Assembly (NCBI GenBank): GCA_907165065.1
Contig: OU015539.1
Span: 930,001-994,000, forward strand
Direction: 5' to 3'
DNA: 64,000 nucleotides
From: Caprimulgus europaeus
Taxonomy: Eukaryota > Chordata > Aves > Caprimulgiformes > Caprimulgidae
Position 1 is the stretch's first letter. Every line of letters begins with the position of its first letter. The notes under the pieces were generated by a model. That model was not told the origin of the DNA, made no database searches, and worked only from the letters and a program-made list of their open reading frames with translations. A program made the translations under genes and the position numbers. Shown here piece by piece: positions 42,001 to 54,500 of this stretch.

Positions 42001-43740
42001 AGCCTCACACATGCACACACACCGAGCTCACAGCTGCTTACTCACCCCAGTGCCAGGTGCCGTGGAGGAGTCTCTCAGAGCACCACACGCCCCCTCTTCC
42101 TGGCAGTCAGCAGAGGTGTTAGAAGAATTCACTGAAGGTAAAATATCCTCCCAGTTGGAGGACAGAGGAGACCACAGTGATAAATGCCATTAAAACCTTG
42201 CAGTTAGAACTGATCTCATTGTAGACACATACCACTGTCAAGATTCTGTAATGCAGTGAATCAGTGTTTTCTGGGACCTTTTTTATCGTGGGCTGATGCT
42301 GTGATCTCAGCAAAGAGGATGGCACTGTGTGTTGAGTGGCATTTTGCACAGAAGGCAAGAGCAAGATGCTAATCAAGATTCTGGTGTATAGAGACTATAC
42401 CTGCATTTCCCCCCAACTAAGCCTTGAAATCACAGGACGGCTGACTTAGGCTTCACTCCAGGGTGGGGAGGGAGTTAACAGCCATAACAAAGCCTCACAC
42501 TTCAAGAATCTGTGATGAAAGACTCCTGTGCCCCATAGAGGCACAGACTGCAGACCACAAGCAGCAAATGCAGTGTTATTCCATTGCTGGGCAAACCCAA
42601 GTGGTACTTATCACTCTGGTGAGCATTCCCATGTCCCTCTCTGCATAAGAACTCTGTGGGCGTTGTGCTGATCTTGCATAACTTGTCTGCGCCCATGTCA
42701 TGCAATTTCAAAAATGCAAAATACAATATCAAGTTGACACTTCTGCAGGCTGAATTGCAGCAACAGATCTCATGGCACCCTGCAGAAGAAGGAAGGGAAA
42801 CTGTTCTAAGGCTTTAGACTTCATAGGGATGTAAATTAGGATAGATTTATTAAGCTGATTGAAGCAGTGACAGTTCACACTGGCTGGAACTCTGCAGATG
42901 TTCCTGGTACTTGAGTCCCAAATGGAACCCAGCAGAATCCAATTCTGTCATCAAGACAGCACCTGAAATAGCTTCTTCCCCCACTGCAGTCAGTTTGGAA
43001 ATCAAGTCAAAACCAGCAGGGCTGCCTGTGAGGCAATTAGGTATTTTCCATAGGTAGTCTGATAAAGAAGCCAGTTATGTTCAGTTTCCTGGCATGTCAG
43101 CTGCTTTAGTATTTCCTAGACAACATGCAGAAAGGAGAAGTGCCTTTTTTTTCTTTTTTTTTAAGGAGAAAGGTGGTGTATCCAAGAGACAATTCATTTT
43201 TCTTGCTTTTAGAGCTGGCTTTGATTTCTTCACCTGGATAACCACAAGCACATTTTTGTGAACATTAGGCAACAAGAAAGCCTGCTGCTAATTCTTTCTC
43301 ATCAGGGCCTGGGGGTAAAATACAAGCTGTTGGGTGAAAGCTAAAAAACAAACAGAAAGGATGGGAGGGGGGAGAAAAGGGGAGTGAGCACATAACTCAG
43401 GAGTGAGTCAGTCATGCTCCTCCTGCTTAGTCACCTGTGGTGCTTCTTTCTCTCCAGACTCACCGGAGATAGAGAATAAGATGCCTGCCTGCCTTCCACC
43501 CACCTCCTCCTCCTGACAAGGACTTACAAAAAGAAGAGGTAGGGCAGAGTTTTGGGAGACAATCATTACAGACACACGCTTTCCAGAGAAGCAGAGCTGA
43601 CAGCAGCCTGTTGGCTCATGTTTCCCACCCTCTTCTGTGGCCCCCTGCACTATTGCTCAATTAAATCATCTTGAATCAACCTGTTCATTTGCTGGTTTAA
43701 GTTTTTCTGATGGTGCCCTGCAGTTTTAGCATCGTAGAGA

Positions 43741-43821
43741 GTTGCCATGGAGAAGAGGGTGATGTCATTGACACAAAAAGCACTGAATTTACAAATACGA
43801 CAGGAACAGAGCTATTTATAA
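43741..43821. promoter_or_regulatory. possible enhancer-like cluster: RFX half-site, CRE-like, MEF2-like
   Basis: GTTGCCATGGAGAA at 43741-43754 matches an RFX X-box in its first half, TGATGTCA at 43760-43767 is one base from a CRE, and CTATTTATAA at 43812-43821 fits the MEF2 consensus. Three sites within 81 bases of otherwise featureless intergenic DNA is suggestive only. Confidence 0.3.
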
Positions 43822-44904
43822 AGAGCTGCCTTTCTCCCCCCACTCTTTGCTGGGGTGGGTGGAAGCAAAGGCAGCAGTTCCATTCTTGATGTTTCTGTCA
43901 ACAAGTCTGAGAAATGAATTTTCTTGTTAGAAAATATCCTGAGCCCGTGAAATTGCTGAATGCTGTCAGCCTTCGGACTTCATTCATTGGAGCTGGATTT
44001 AGCTTTCCAGCTCATAGCTATTTTTGAGGTCATATAACACTCTTGTTCGTATAGTAACTTCTATCCTGAAAAATCCATGCAGCATTAACCAAATACAGCC
44101 ACTTCTGAAAGGAAAGACAATAGCCTGTCACCAAAAAAGAGCCTGTAAAGGCTTCGTACTGCTTATCATCACTGAATAGTCACTGTAGCTGTTGGGTTTG
44201 CCTTGACTGTGTGGGGTGCCACTGCACATTAACACAACTCTAATATCATGAAATATTTAGTGCACAGAAAAATTGCAAAACACAGAAGAGAAAGAAAAGG
44301 GAAGATGATAAACTCAACACATGAACAACAAAAAAAATTCAGAATGCATTTGGAATACATAGGGAGGAATAAAGGGTGCTTTGAGAACATGACAGGGAAG
44401 CTATCATAGATATCAAGAGTATTATTTATGTGTATGGCACCTAAACCAAACATGCAGCCATCTATCACACCAAAATCTGACAGAACAGTGACATTCCTAA
44501 AAGCTGGATGCTAAGAAGAATTATTTCACCAAGATACAGGTCAAGGTGCAAAATTCAGTCTTGAGTTAAAAAACCAGCTTGGTTTTCAAAGGATTTGAAC
44601 TCAACAGCTGGTAGAACAACTACACTCCAGCTTAAACAGCAGCATCAGTCAGAGAACAGCTCCCCTATTTTACTCTCTGGATACCAACATCAAAATCAAA
44701 ACCTCGTTTGGTGGAACATACTGGCTGCATTGTACATTTCAACAGTGATGGGGAGGCAACAGAAATTACTAATCCAAATGCAGGTTAGGAAACCAGCAAC
44801 TACATGTATCAAAGCATTGCCTTGTTCTCATGAACCATTTCTCCTCCACAGAAGTGAAACATTTATAAATATGTATATTTAGATATTAAAATATACATAA
44901 AAGT

Positions 44905-45010
44905 ATAATGCCAGTTTATAAACAAGAAAACCCTAGGACTTAAATGATTTGTCCATCATGACATGCAAAGCCAGGAGCAATGCTGACAGTGGAAGGAAGG
45001 TCTTCAGTCT
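44905..45010 (-). repeat. MIR-like SINE remnant
   Basis: Contains ccagtttataaacaagaaaa, cttaaatgatttgtccatca and gcaaagccaggagcaatgct, in the order of the reverse-complement MIR core (tttacagatgagaaaactgag, ttaagtgacttgcccaaggtc, gccaggattcg). Confidence 0.5.
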
Positions 45011-48000
45011 GGAACCCTGCTTGTCTCAGAAGTTTAACAAAACTAGAAACATTAATGGGCTTTGCTAAAACATCCACAGCTTCTGCAGCACAACAGCCAA
45101 CAGCTTGGCTTTTACTGTAATGAAATAGCAAGGAGATTCAGGAGAAGAATAGTTTTCTTGTCTCTCCTTTACATGTCCAACTACCCAGACACTATTTCCA
45201 AATTTGCTGTTTCCTGTTTTAAGAGGACCAGTGTGAATTTACCAGGGATGAAATGAAAACTGTAACTCTTTCTTTTCCATGAGCTTCACCCAATGCAAGA
45301 GTGTGTTCCCAATTACATGGCAGTCGTTCTGCCTTTCCATCCCTATTGCTACGCATCTGTTCTGCAAAGGGCATCGACCCATCAGGAAAGGTCACTGTGG
45401 AAACCACCAGAAGGTTTAAGAAAGTGAAGAAGATGCCATAGAGTGAAAGACCACAGAAACTTAGGCTTGTAATTGAGAAAGTTATGAAGCAATGACAGTC
45501 CAAAAGTGTACAGATATACTGCTCACCTTGGTAACATCTCCTCAGTTTAGCTGACAGGAAGCAAACCCACATTTTGATCCTGGTGCACAGAGCACATGTG
45601 AGCAGAAATGAATGCTCATAAACAAGAAGTGACAAAGATGGCTCCAGTGTTCAATTGTGTGAGAATTATCTGTTCAAAGAACTGAGAACAGGATCACAGT
45701 GAGTTTTCCATTGTTGGGTTGCTCACCAAGTGAAAAATATGCTTTCCCAGAAGATGAGGGGGAAAACAACTCTTTTAATTGTGTAAAGCTGGACTGTTCC
45801 TGTCACACAGTCCCCATATGTTAAACAAAGGAGAGACTCCTCACAGCTGCCCACCAGTTGCCAGCACTGTTTGCTGCTTCAGGCTAGGCAAGAGCACTTT
45901 CAGCTGACACGTTTTACATCTTGATATAAAAACTGCTGCTTTTAGTTGCACAGGAGCTAAGCAATGGTTTCCAGGAGATAAGAATATGGCCCACTCCACT
46001 GAAGCTAAAGGAAGAAAAGTCTTCCATGGTTCCAGTACAAACAGCAGGAGCAGACAATGTGCCACTACAAGCGGTGCCTGCTTGCAGCTGGGTTCAGTCC
46101 CTGACATACTTCTCTTTGCACACAGGCTATCAGCAGATCTGGACTGGGAAGCCATGGGAAGAGACTAAGGAAAGGACAAGGTGTAGCCAGTCCAGTTCAC
46201 AGAACAGGTGATGTACTAATCCAGACTGGCTCTGTAGGAACAATTGCAGCTCTAATGGTGTGGCAGAACGGTCCAGAATGCCTTTCCTGGACCTGTTCTG
46301 ATGGGTAGCGATGAAATGGACCAACGAGCCATATCCAACTGCCACTGAAGTTTTCAATACTCCAACACTTTTTTCCTCCTCCTACAAAAGGATTCCTCAG
46401 TCAATGATTATTTATAAAAGTGTTAAACTAAATCCAAATACATTACCAGGTTAGCTTCAAGAAAGGAACTGTGCAATTCAAGAGATACTGAGGAACTGTG
46501 GAGGAAGAGAATCCAAAGTACTGGAAAAACAAACATAAGCTCAGGCACAGAAACTGAAGACTAACATTTGTCTTTCATCAGCATTGTGTCACTCAGCTGC
46601 TGATCCCGCTTTGTAAATCACACTTCCATACCAGCTGGAGCCATGGGATCAATAATTAAATAGCTTTGGATGGTACTTATCTCAAAAAGAGAGTAGGGAA
46701 CAAATATTTCTGAAACCAACAAAAGGAACAGCATTCTTCCCTGGTCTTACTGAGTGACCTCAATGCTCACATGCTTGTTTAATAATTTAAAATATTCTAT
46801 CAGATAAAGGATGAATGGAGATGAAATATCCTTATTTCTCAGTTTCTAAACATGGCATTCTGCTAGATTAACCAAGCAGAGGGGTGATGAGTGTAAAGTA
46901 GTAAGAACCAAGAGAACGAAACTTCAAGGAGCTTCAGTCTTCCTGCAGCAGTCTTTAAGGGCGATCTTTTTAAGCACATGCACATGAATGTAACTGCAGT
47001 GCCCATAGCCCAAGGCTAAATGAGAGTCTCTAACCACCAATTCTCAAGACCACAGTCAAATAACTCACTTCCAACGAGAACACTAAGCTTTTGTACACTG
47101 AAGCGTCGCTGGGGAAATCACCAGTGCCCGGCACGGAGCGCAACACGTCAGAAGTTACAGTTTAGCCCAAAGCCATTTTGGAATATTTATTATTTGGGAA
47201 ATCAGCAGCAGCACAGAGGAAAGATTTAGAATTATTTGCTGATGCACATGCAAGAGGTGTAATTTGTCTACTTTTAAAAGTATTAGTAAATTTCATGAAC
47301 TAAAAATCAGTTGGATCTGATTTATAGGTTTGATAGAAGCAAAGCAGAATTAATGTATGGAATCCACAATCTGGTAGGTCAGTGGAATGACACAAAATGT
47401 AAGTGTTCTTCACAAAAATAATTAGGATTTTTTTCTCCTGTAATTCTTTCCATTGTATAGTAAAGGCAGGACAAACAGCTCACCAAAGCCTTTTAACATT
47501 TTCTTTTAAAACATGATTGCACTGTCTCTTCTCAACTCTGCAAAACTTGTGGTGTTGGTGAACAGACTGTTTGGTTCCTCGTGTAAAACCCTATGACATT
47601 GCAGTGAGGAAAGTCACACATAGAGTAAGTAGAAAACAACATTAATCTGTTTCCAATTTAATATAAAGATATTAGAAACTGGAATAATTCATCTTATTGA
47701 AATAGTCCAAAACCTTCCAAACATTCAAACCTCATCAGTTGTTCAGAGCATGAAGAATGCAATTTTCTGAGAACAAGAACAAACCTACACTGCAGAGAGC
47801 CACAAACCCAACAATTCCTTGGCTGTGTCCTACCTGTGTGAAGTATTGGGAAGTTCATTCCAGAGCTTGCAAGAGACTTTTTGTAAATAACTGTAAACAT
47901 TAACACTGAACCAGAACTTACTTTTTAATGTTTTAGAACTCATACTGATGGCTTCTGCAGCTTCTTTTAACCACTTTTCTGTTCTTCCCTGTCAAGATCT

Positions 48001-51000
48001 GCTTTTTCTTCTCATTTGCACTGACATAGTCAAGTAGGAGTGGTAAGGTTACATAACATTGGTCATTACAAGACAAGCACTAACGAGGTAACCTGTGTCA
48101 CCTGTGTTTCACAGGTGTAGGCAGTGATCCTGATGAGCCCTAGAAACAGTGGAAGTGACTCCTGTGAACCCAGGTGCAGCTCCCAGAGCTTAATGAGCAG
48201 AAAATGGCTCAGACCTGTGGTTTTTGCCCTTGCAGTATATGTCCATCTCCTGCACATATGGCAGCCTAGATTTTTTTATCTGTAGCATTTGTTGGGGGTC
48301 AGTGATTTTCTGCTATTATTTCTAGACACCTTTCCACTTAATATAAAAGAGCAGGCAACATGATTGACTTAACTCTTTTGCTGTTTCCAAATCAGAGCAG
48401 ACAGTTTTACAAACACAGAGGGAAGGGTTTCCCTATGAACACCAACAAATTGTTTCAAAAACCCAAACATGTCAGAGCTTCACCAGCAGAGAAGCAGACC
48501 AAGTATTCCACAGTCTCAAATGGGTTTGGGTAGGTTACTGCATCCAGGGCTGTTCTGTGACGCACACATTCAAGGCACCCAGAGCATCAGTCAAATTGCT
48601 CTTAATTTTTTAAAAGGCTAAAAGCTCAGCTTGTAGGCACCTTACCTGCAGCCTTTGAAGAACCTTTCACTGTGCCACTACCCTAGCAAGGACTGAGAAA
48701 GAAATGGGGGCAGGCTTTGTCTCCTCTTCCCACCCTCTGGCCAGTCACAACCCCAAGGACAGATCTAAAGCTCAGAGTGCTGCTGCTGGCACGTGGGTCA
48801 TAAGAAAAATGGCAAAACCCAAGATTCTCAGGCTGGAGGAGGAGGAGGACAGATATGTGTCACAAATCACTTCCATTCTTCTGACCTTTTGTGTCAGAAC
48901 CTGTGATACTACTGAAACATTTTAGAAGCATGGAAATAAGCTGTGCATTATTAAAAAAAAAAAAGTAACTTTCCTACTGCAGGTGACACAGACAGGAGAA
49001 AGATCACCATCTGGACAATAATATTATTCCAAGTGCAGTATCATCCATAGCATTTAGACTGTACTTGAGTTGCAACTAATTAGTATTTTCAGTGAAGAAA
49101 ATTCCCTACTGCCGCAGTAGCCAAAAACCAGGATATTGTTACTCTATCACCAGTTAATATACATGCAAAATCAGCTTTGTGTTCAAATGGAAAGCAGGCT
49201 AAGGAAGAATGGCAACATCTCAGACATCATAGATTATTTTTTTTCTTCTTTCAGCTAAATAAATGAAATTTATTCCATTTTTCAATTTAAAGAAATATAT
49301 TAGGTGGGGTTTGGGTTTTGGTTTTTTTTAAAGAATAATAATTGATTTTCCAGGCCATTGACATTGTATATCTTCTACAGTGCTGTCAGTCATCACCTAC
49401 ATTCACAATAGAGCTCTTCCAACTCTGCAATTTAACCATAGATTTGCCAAATTCAGTAGGCACTGTGTTGGACTAACACTCATATTGATACACATCACAC
49501 AACTTGTGTTATATCTGCAGCTCTCCTGTTAAGGAAATGCCATTCTGCTGCAAACTTTTAGAGTGGTTTACTTAGGCAAGGTAACCTTTATTTTAATAAG
49601 AGTTTGATGTTTTCACATCAAATACAGAATCAAAGTAGAATGGATGTGTAATACTCCAACTGTGTAGCATTTCCTCCAGGAAACATTAGTCAATAATGGA
49701 GTGTTTCAGCTTTAGAGTAACTTCATTAAAGACAAATAGATTCACTTACAGATGTTACTGAACTTCCTCTGAGAGCTCTTATCTGTATGGTCAGACTGTT
49801 CTTAAAAGCTTTCTGTCTCAATAAGGTTTATGAAATAGGTGAAGTGACAGAAGTCCTGTGTCAGCTGGAAACATGTCTTGCCTGAGAAGTCCTTGGGATG
49901 ACAACACTTTGTTATGAGCGCTCTCTTCCTAAGCTATCTGGTTTTCCTATCAGTGTTGCAGGATATAAACTGAAAAGGTTGAAAATGAGAAGACAGTGAG
50001 TGCAAGCCCCCAGGTTTTCTCTAAAAAGTTAGAAGATCAGCAAGAGAAAACAAATTTTAACTAAAGGAAAGCGTTAACAAACATGCAAGTCCTTCTAGAG
50101 CTAAGAGAAGTTAGTCTAATCCATAGCTCCTAATTGCTCTATTAGTGATCTTTGCTCCAAACTCTGGCTAGAGATAGATCATTATTCCATCTGCTTGCTC
50201 AACAGATGACTGGTGCTGTGTGTTACAGGAAGCATTATTTGAGGTATTAACAAACAAACAAACAAAAAAAAACAGAATTAAGTTCCAGAACAGAATTAAG
50301 AGAGAACACAAACAGGGGAGAATCAAACAGAACCTTGGCAAAATAATTTGACCCAATGAAAAAATAGAGTCAGTTTAATTATACAGGGAGAAGAAATTAC
50401 TAGTGATGCAGTCTTCTAGTCTTGCTTTCATACATGGGAGAAGCTGTGAGGGAGTAAAGCCCAAGTCTGAGAGGTTCCTCTACCCTTAAGGTACATAGCA
50501 TCTTCACTTTGGATCCTGTAAATTCTGTTCTCTTGAATAAAATGAATGCAAGCCTTTGTACTGGTTTCAAGAATACAGTGCATAAAAGGTTAACACAAAT
50601 ATCCATCCACAAAACCTCCCACAAAAACCTGCAAGCACTTGAGCACATATGGCAAAGTCAGGCCAGTGAGATTTCTGAAAGATGCTCAGCCCAGGCAGTA
50701 ACTCCAGCGCTTGCAAAACTAAATAACACTTGTGCTGAGATGCAAAAATAGAAGGATGCGTCTCTTTCACTTATGACTTCATCTGCTATTTCTTATGACA
50801 ATCATCCACGAGAGCACAATCCAAATAGAACCATTCAAGTGGTGTTCAAGTGTCCAGGAAGTCCTGTGCAGTTATGAAAGCAGCCACCAAATGAGGGACA
50901 TTTTTATCTAGCAGCCACAAACAGCTCCCAGTCAGGCAGAAGCACTCCAGCGTGGATGCAAAATGAAGTCTCTTGAGACCAACGGACAGTAATGTTCAAT

Positions 51001-51004
51001 ATGA

Positions 51005-51369
51005 CAGAGCTGCTATCAAAACACAACTTTATTGATGAAACACTGGTTAAAAGACCAATGAAATGCAGGACAAAGACACTTCAAAGACTGCAGTGTGAAC
51101 TAGGTATTACACATTCTTAAGGAGCTATGCAGAAAGGGCAGGAGTAGTTATGACGATGAATCTTCTCTGTCAAACTGCTGGGACACAGATGAGTTCATGC
51201 AACAGGCTTAGGACACGCACTGGTGCAAGATCAACCATCTCCAGCAGGTCCCATGGGAAGTTTTGCACAAACAACAACAATCACTGTGCAAGCTTACATT
51301 TGAAAAAAATAAATAAGAAATTAACAACAAATTCCTCTATAATACATAATGTACTTGTCCTCTCTGAAA
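51005..51369 (-). other. BUB1B: BUB1B 3' UTR
   Basis: About 360 bases run from the stop to a canonical polyadenylation signal at 51028-51033. The short UTR is in keeping with mammalian BUB1B. The cleavage point is estimated at 10-25 bases beyond the hexamer. Confidence 0.7.
51028..51033 (-). terminator. BUB1B: BUB1B polyadenylation signal (AATAAA)
   Basis: Minus strand reads TCAATAAAGTTGTG, a canonical hexamer followed by a GT-rich stretch (gttgtgttttg), as expected downstream of a cleavage site. Confidence 0.75.
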
Positions 51370-51559
51370 TCACAGGAAGTTCTCCAAGAGGAAAGTTTCT
51401 CCCAGTGCAGCTAAGGATTCACACAGGCGTTCTTGGAAACAGCTGTCAAACATGTCACTTATTTCCTCTCTCAACTCCCCCAGCAGAGGCACTGTGGACT
51501 TACCATCTGCATTCAGGATTCTCCCAAAAAGCTTACTCCAGAAATCACCATTAACAGTC
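51370..51559 (-). CDS. BUB1B: BUB1B last exon and stop
   Basis: Encodes [20 protein letters not shown] then [20 protein letters not shown] and the end LLENFL with a stop at 51370-51372. Aligns with human [20 protein letters not shown] and VLGEL. The C-terminal tail differs from human GALLFQ. Confidence 0.94.
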
Positions 51560-54500
51560 CTAAAACAAACAGAGCAGTTTTCAGTGGAACAGTATGCACA
51601 CACCACATGCCTGTCAAGATTTCCATTTATATTCAGCACTAAAAGCCCTGGGAAAACCAAGGCTGAAATAATAATTTCACTCATATGAGTAAATGTAAAG
51701 GAATGTATTGTTAACTTCATATGTGTGGGCCCCTTTATCTCCACTAGGCTCCTGGACAGTAACCAGTCAGGCTGTTCCACAGGTCTACCAAAAACTCTAT
51801 TTTTAGTGTCATCCCTTGTAGTGTACCTGAGCACTATCACCACTCACACTGAGCACTTCTCAACTGAAGGAGTTATCAAGAGCATTCTTTGAACCAACAA
51901 AGCTGGCAAATTCCTTTCATGAATAAGGGACAGAGGTAAACCTTATCCCCCCATTTGCAAGTTAAGTTCACAGGTCAATGTTAAAGGAAGGCTGCAAGAG
52001 AGATTAAAAAAAAAAAAAGTGGTTTACAGCCACTTTTACTGTCAAATCCTGTTGAAGGGCCACAAGACACTGATGCCAGGGTCTGTCTGTAACAGTTGCA
52101 GTGTTACAAACAAAAGTTGTGCCTTCATCTGCAGTAGCTCAATTTAATTTCTTGCATAATTAAATTAAAAAATCTATTTTAAAAAGGCAACACTTATCAG
52201 AAATCTGTTCCTCTATCCCAACAGAACATTGTTAAAAACATGTTCCAATAGCAATTAACATACAGGAGTTCTATTTTTCAGAGCAGGTCAGAACTACTTA
52301 GCTCAAAGACTTGCAATGTCAGAACCAGTGGAGAGCAAGAGCCAGTCTCCATCAGTGGTTTAGTTACTCTTTTTTTTACTTTCTGAAACAAAGGCAGTAT
52401 AAGATACGTGTTTTATTGCCAACATATACATCATTGACATTCCTCTCTTCAAAGAACAATCCCCCTTGTTGATTTTGTTCTTCACAGCCTAGTCCTGAGA
52501 GTTGATCTTCTGAAGAAAAAACAAAGCACCAGGGCACAGGATGGCCTGCACAGTGAGCACTCCGCAGAAGCTGCTATAGCCTCCTAACTACTGACACCAG
52601 CCCATAATGATACAGAAAACCAGACACATGCCAAGCAAAGGAGAATGCCTTTTCCCCTGTACCCAGCTTGAGATTTTCAATTTTTTTTCCAAAGGTTGAA
52701 CACAACAAACTGGGAGGTGTAAGAACTGCAGGTTGCCAGGGAACTGGACAACTCCCAGACTGGCAGTAGGTTTCCTTAAAGCAATGGCTATAGAAGTACA
52801 GCCACACAGTGAGCGTGGCTAATACAACCTGACCCTGAATGCAGGCATCTCTCAAGTAATTGGCATGAGCAGAGCACTCTGGGAAACCCTTATGAAATGC
52901 AAGGCATTAAACTCTGCAGGACGTGACTAACAAAGTGAACAAGTGTTTAGTTAAGAACAAAGCGTAGATGAAAGCAGAGTAGTCTTATAGCCAAAACATG
53001 CAGCTAAGAAATTAATACCTGAGAGAAATTCATACCTGAGGACAAACAGCAGCTTCCAAAATGAAGCTGCTTGCAGATGCATCTTAAATTATAATTTTAT
53101 ATTATTTTCCTTCTTGGGCATGTATACTATTTCTGCAACTGTTACAGCAGAACCCTGGCATCAGTGTCTTGGTAGCCCTTCAATAGAGCCAAGAATGAAA
53201 AAGGCAGAAAAACCAAATAATCTCCATTTCTAAAGGAATATGCTCATGTCATTTTTTTCCTCACCACCCACTCACTTATAAACTTCTTCAAGCTTGGTCT
53301 ATCAAGTAAAGAGAGACTAAAGCAGCCTGGGCTAAAAGGATAGAAAAAGCAAACGCATCTTAACTGGGCTGTTCAGCTCCTATTGAGCTTAAAGCTGTGT
53401 CCCACACAGCACTGAGGTTACCACACAACGAACAAGTCCAGTGGCTTCAAAATGTAACTCCCCACAGAACCAAGGCTTCTGGCAACAGCAGCACCAAGTT
53501 CTGTGTTCTAAGCTTTGGAGATGGTACCCTTGTGAAGTGAAGGAAGTTAGAAGTAGTCTGTCCTTTCCCAGCAGCCTGCTCTGGGACTTACTTTGATAGA
53601 TTTTGACTGATTTTCCAGATGGAATTCTCTTGATACACCTTGACATGATCCCCAAACAGCATCAAATGGACTATATCTGCAATGCCAACCAAGTCTACCT
53701 GCAATCACAACAGCACAAAGTTCAGTTTCTGCAATCCACTACAGATTTATACTGTTTGCACTTTTACACATTTAAGTCTGCATTGGTCTTTGCATCAGAA
53801 CCTTCCAGAGACCTGCTAAGAAAAAAATCTTCAAAATGGAAAATTCTGGCCTTATTGTAGGTTCCTAAATAAATACAGTAGCCACAGGCACCAACAGCGC
53901 TGCTAGTCCCTTCACTTAGTGCTAAAGATTTAATCAGATCAAAAGTTATCTTCATTCATTATTTACTGATCAGAGCTTTCCACAGAGTTTACAAAATATA
54001 ACTTAAGAAAATAGAGAATTTTGTAAAGGAAACCCAGAAAATGAGATGTCCTGCTAAACACACTCACCTGGTAAGGAGGAGAACTTTTCACCAGAAGCTG
54101 CTGTCCATGAGGGGTCTGAGATATTGGAAAGCTGTTGGGCAAACTTACTTGAGACTGCAATCTCAAATCTAGACTGTGAGAGAAATCCACTATCTTCAGA
54201 GCTCTTGTCATTTCATCATTACCAAATGGATCACAGATCCTGAGCAGAGGGAGCAAATGAAGTGTGAGACAAGCCTAATTTATTTTTTTTTTTAATTAAA
54301 TTTAACAGTGTGGGGAAGGTGAGTCTTAGCTACACCAATGCTCCCCTCTGATGGCTGGCTTAAGAACTACTGCTGAAAGGACTGCCCCTGGCTGGGGAAC
54401 CAGCCTGCAGCCTGGAGCTTAGGGACGGTACCAGTATCTCCACAGAGAAAGCAGTGAGAAGCACTAAATGCTTAAGGATAACGCTGGTTTGGTATTTGTC

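Larger units (their letters stand above)
35111..51004. other. intergenic between BUB1B 3' end and PAK6; no recognised gene
   Basis: About 16 kb with no coding exon of a known family. It holds a CR1 fragment (35896-36050), an (ATT)n-like microsatellite near 35866-35880, a possible regulatory cluster at 43741-43821, a MIR-like remnant near 44905-45010 and short homopolymer runs. It may include further PAK6 regulatory sequence or alternative first exons. Confidence 0.5.

Noticed and set aside
45219..45635. 138-residue minus-strand frame, hydrophobic
   Set aside because: No family recognised, no coding context; composition looks like translated AT-rich noncoding DNA.
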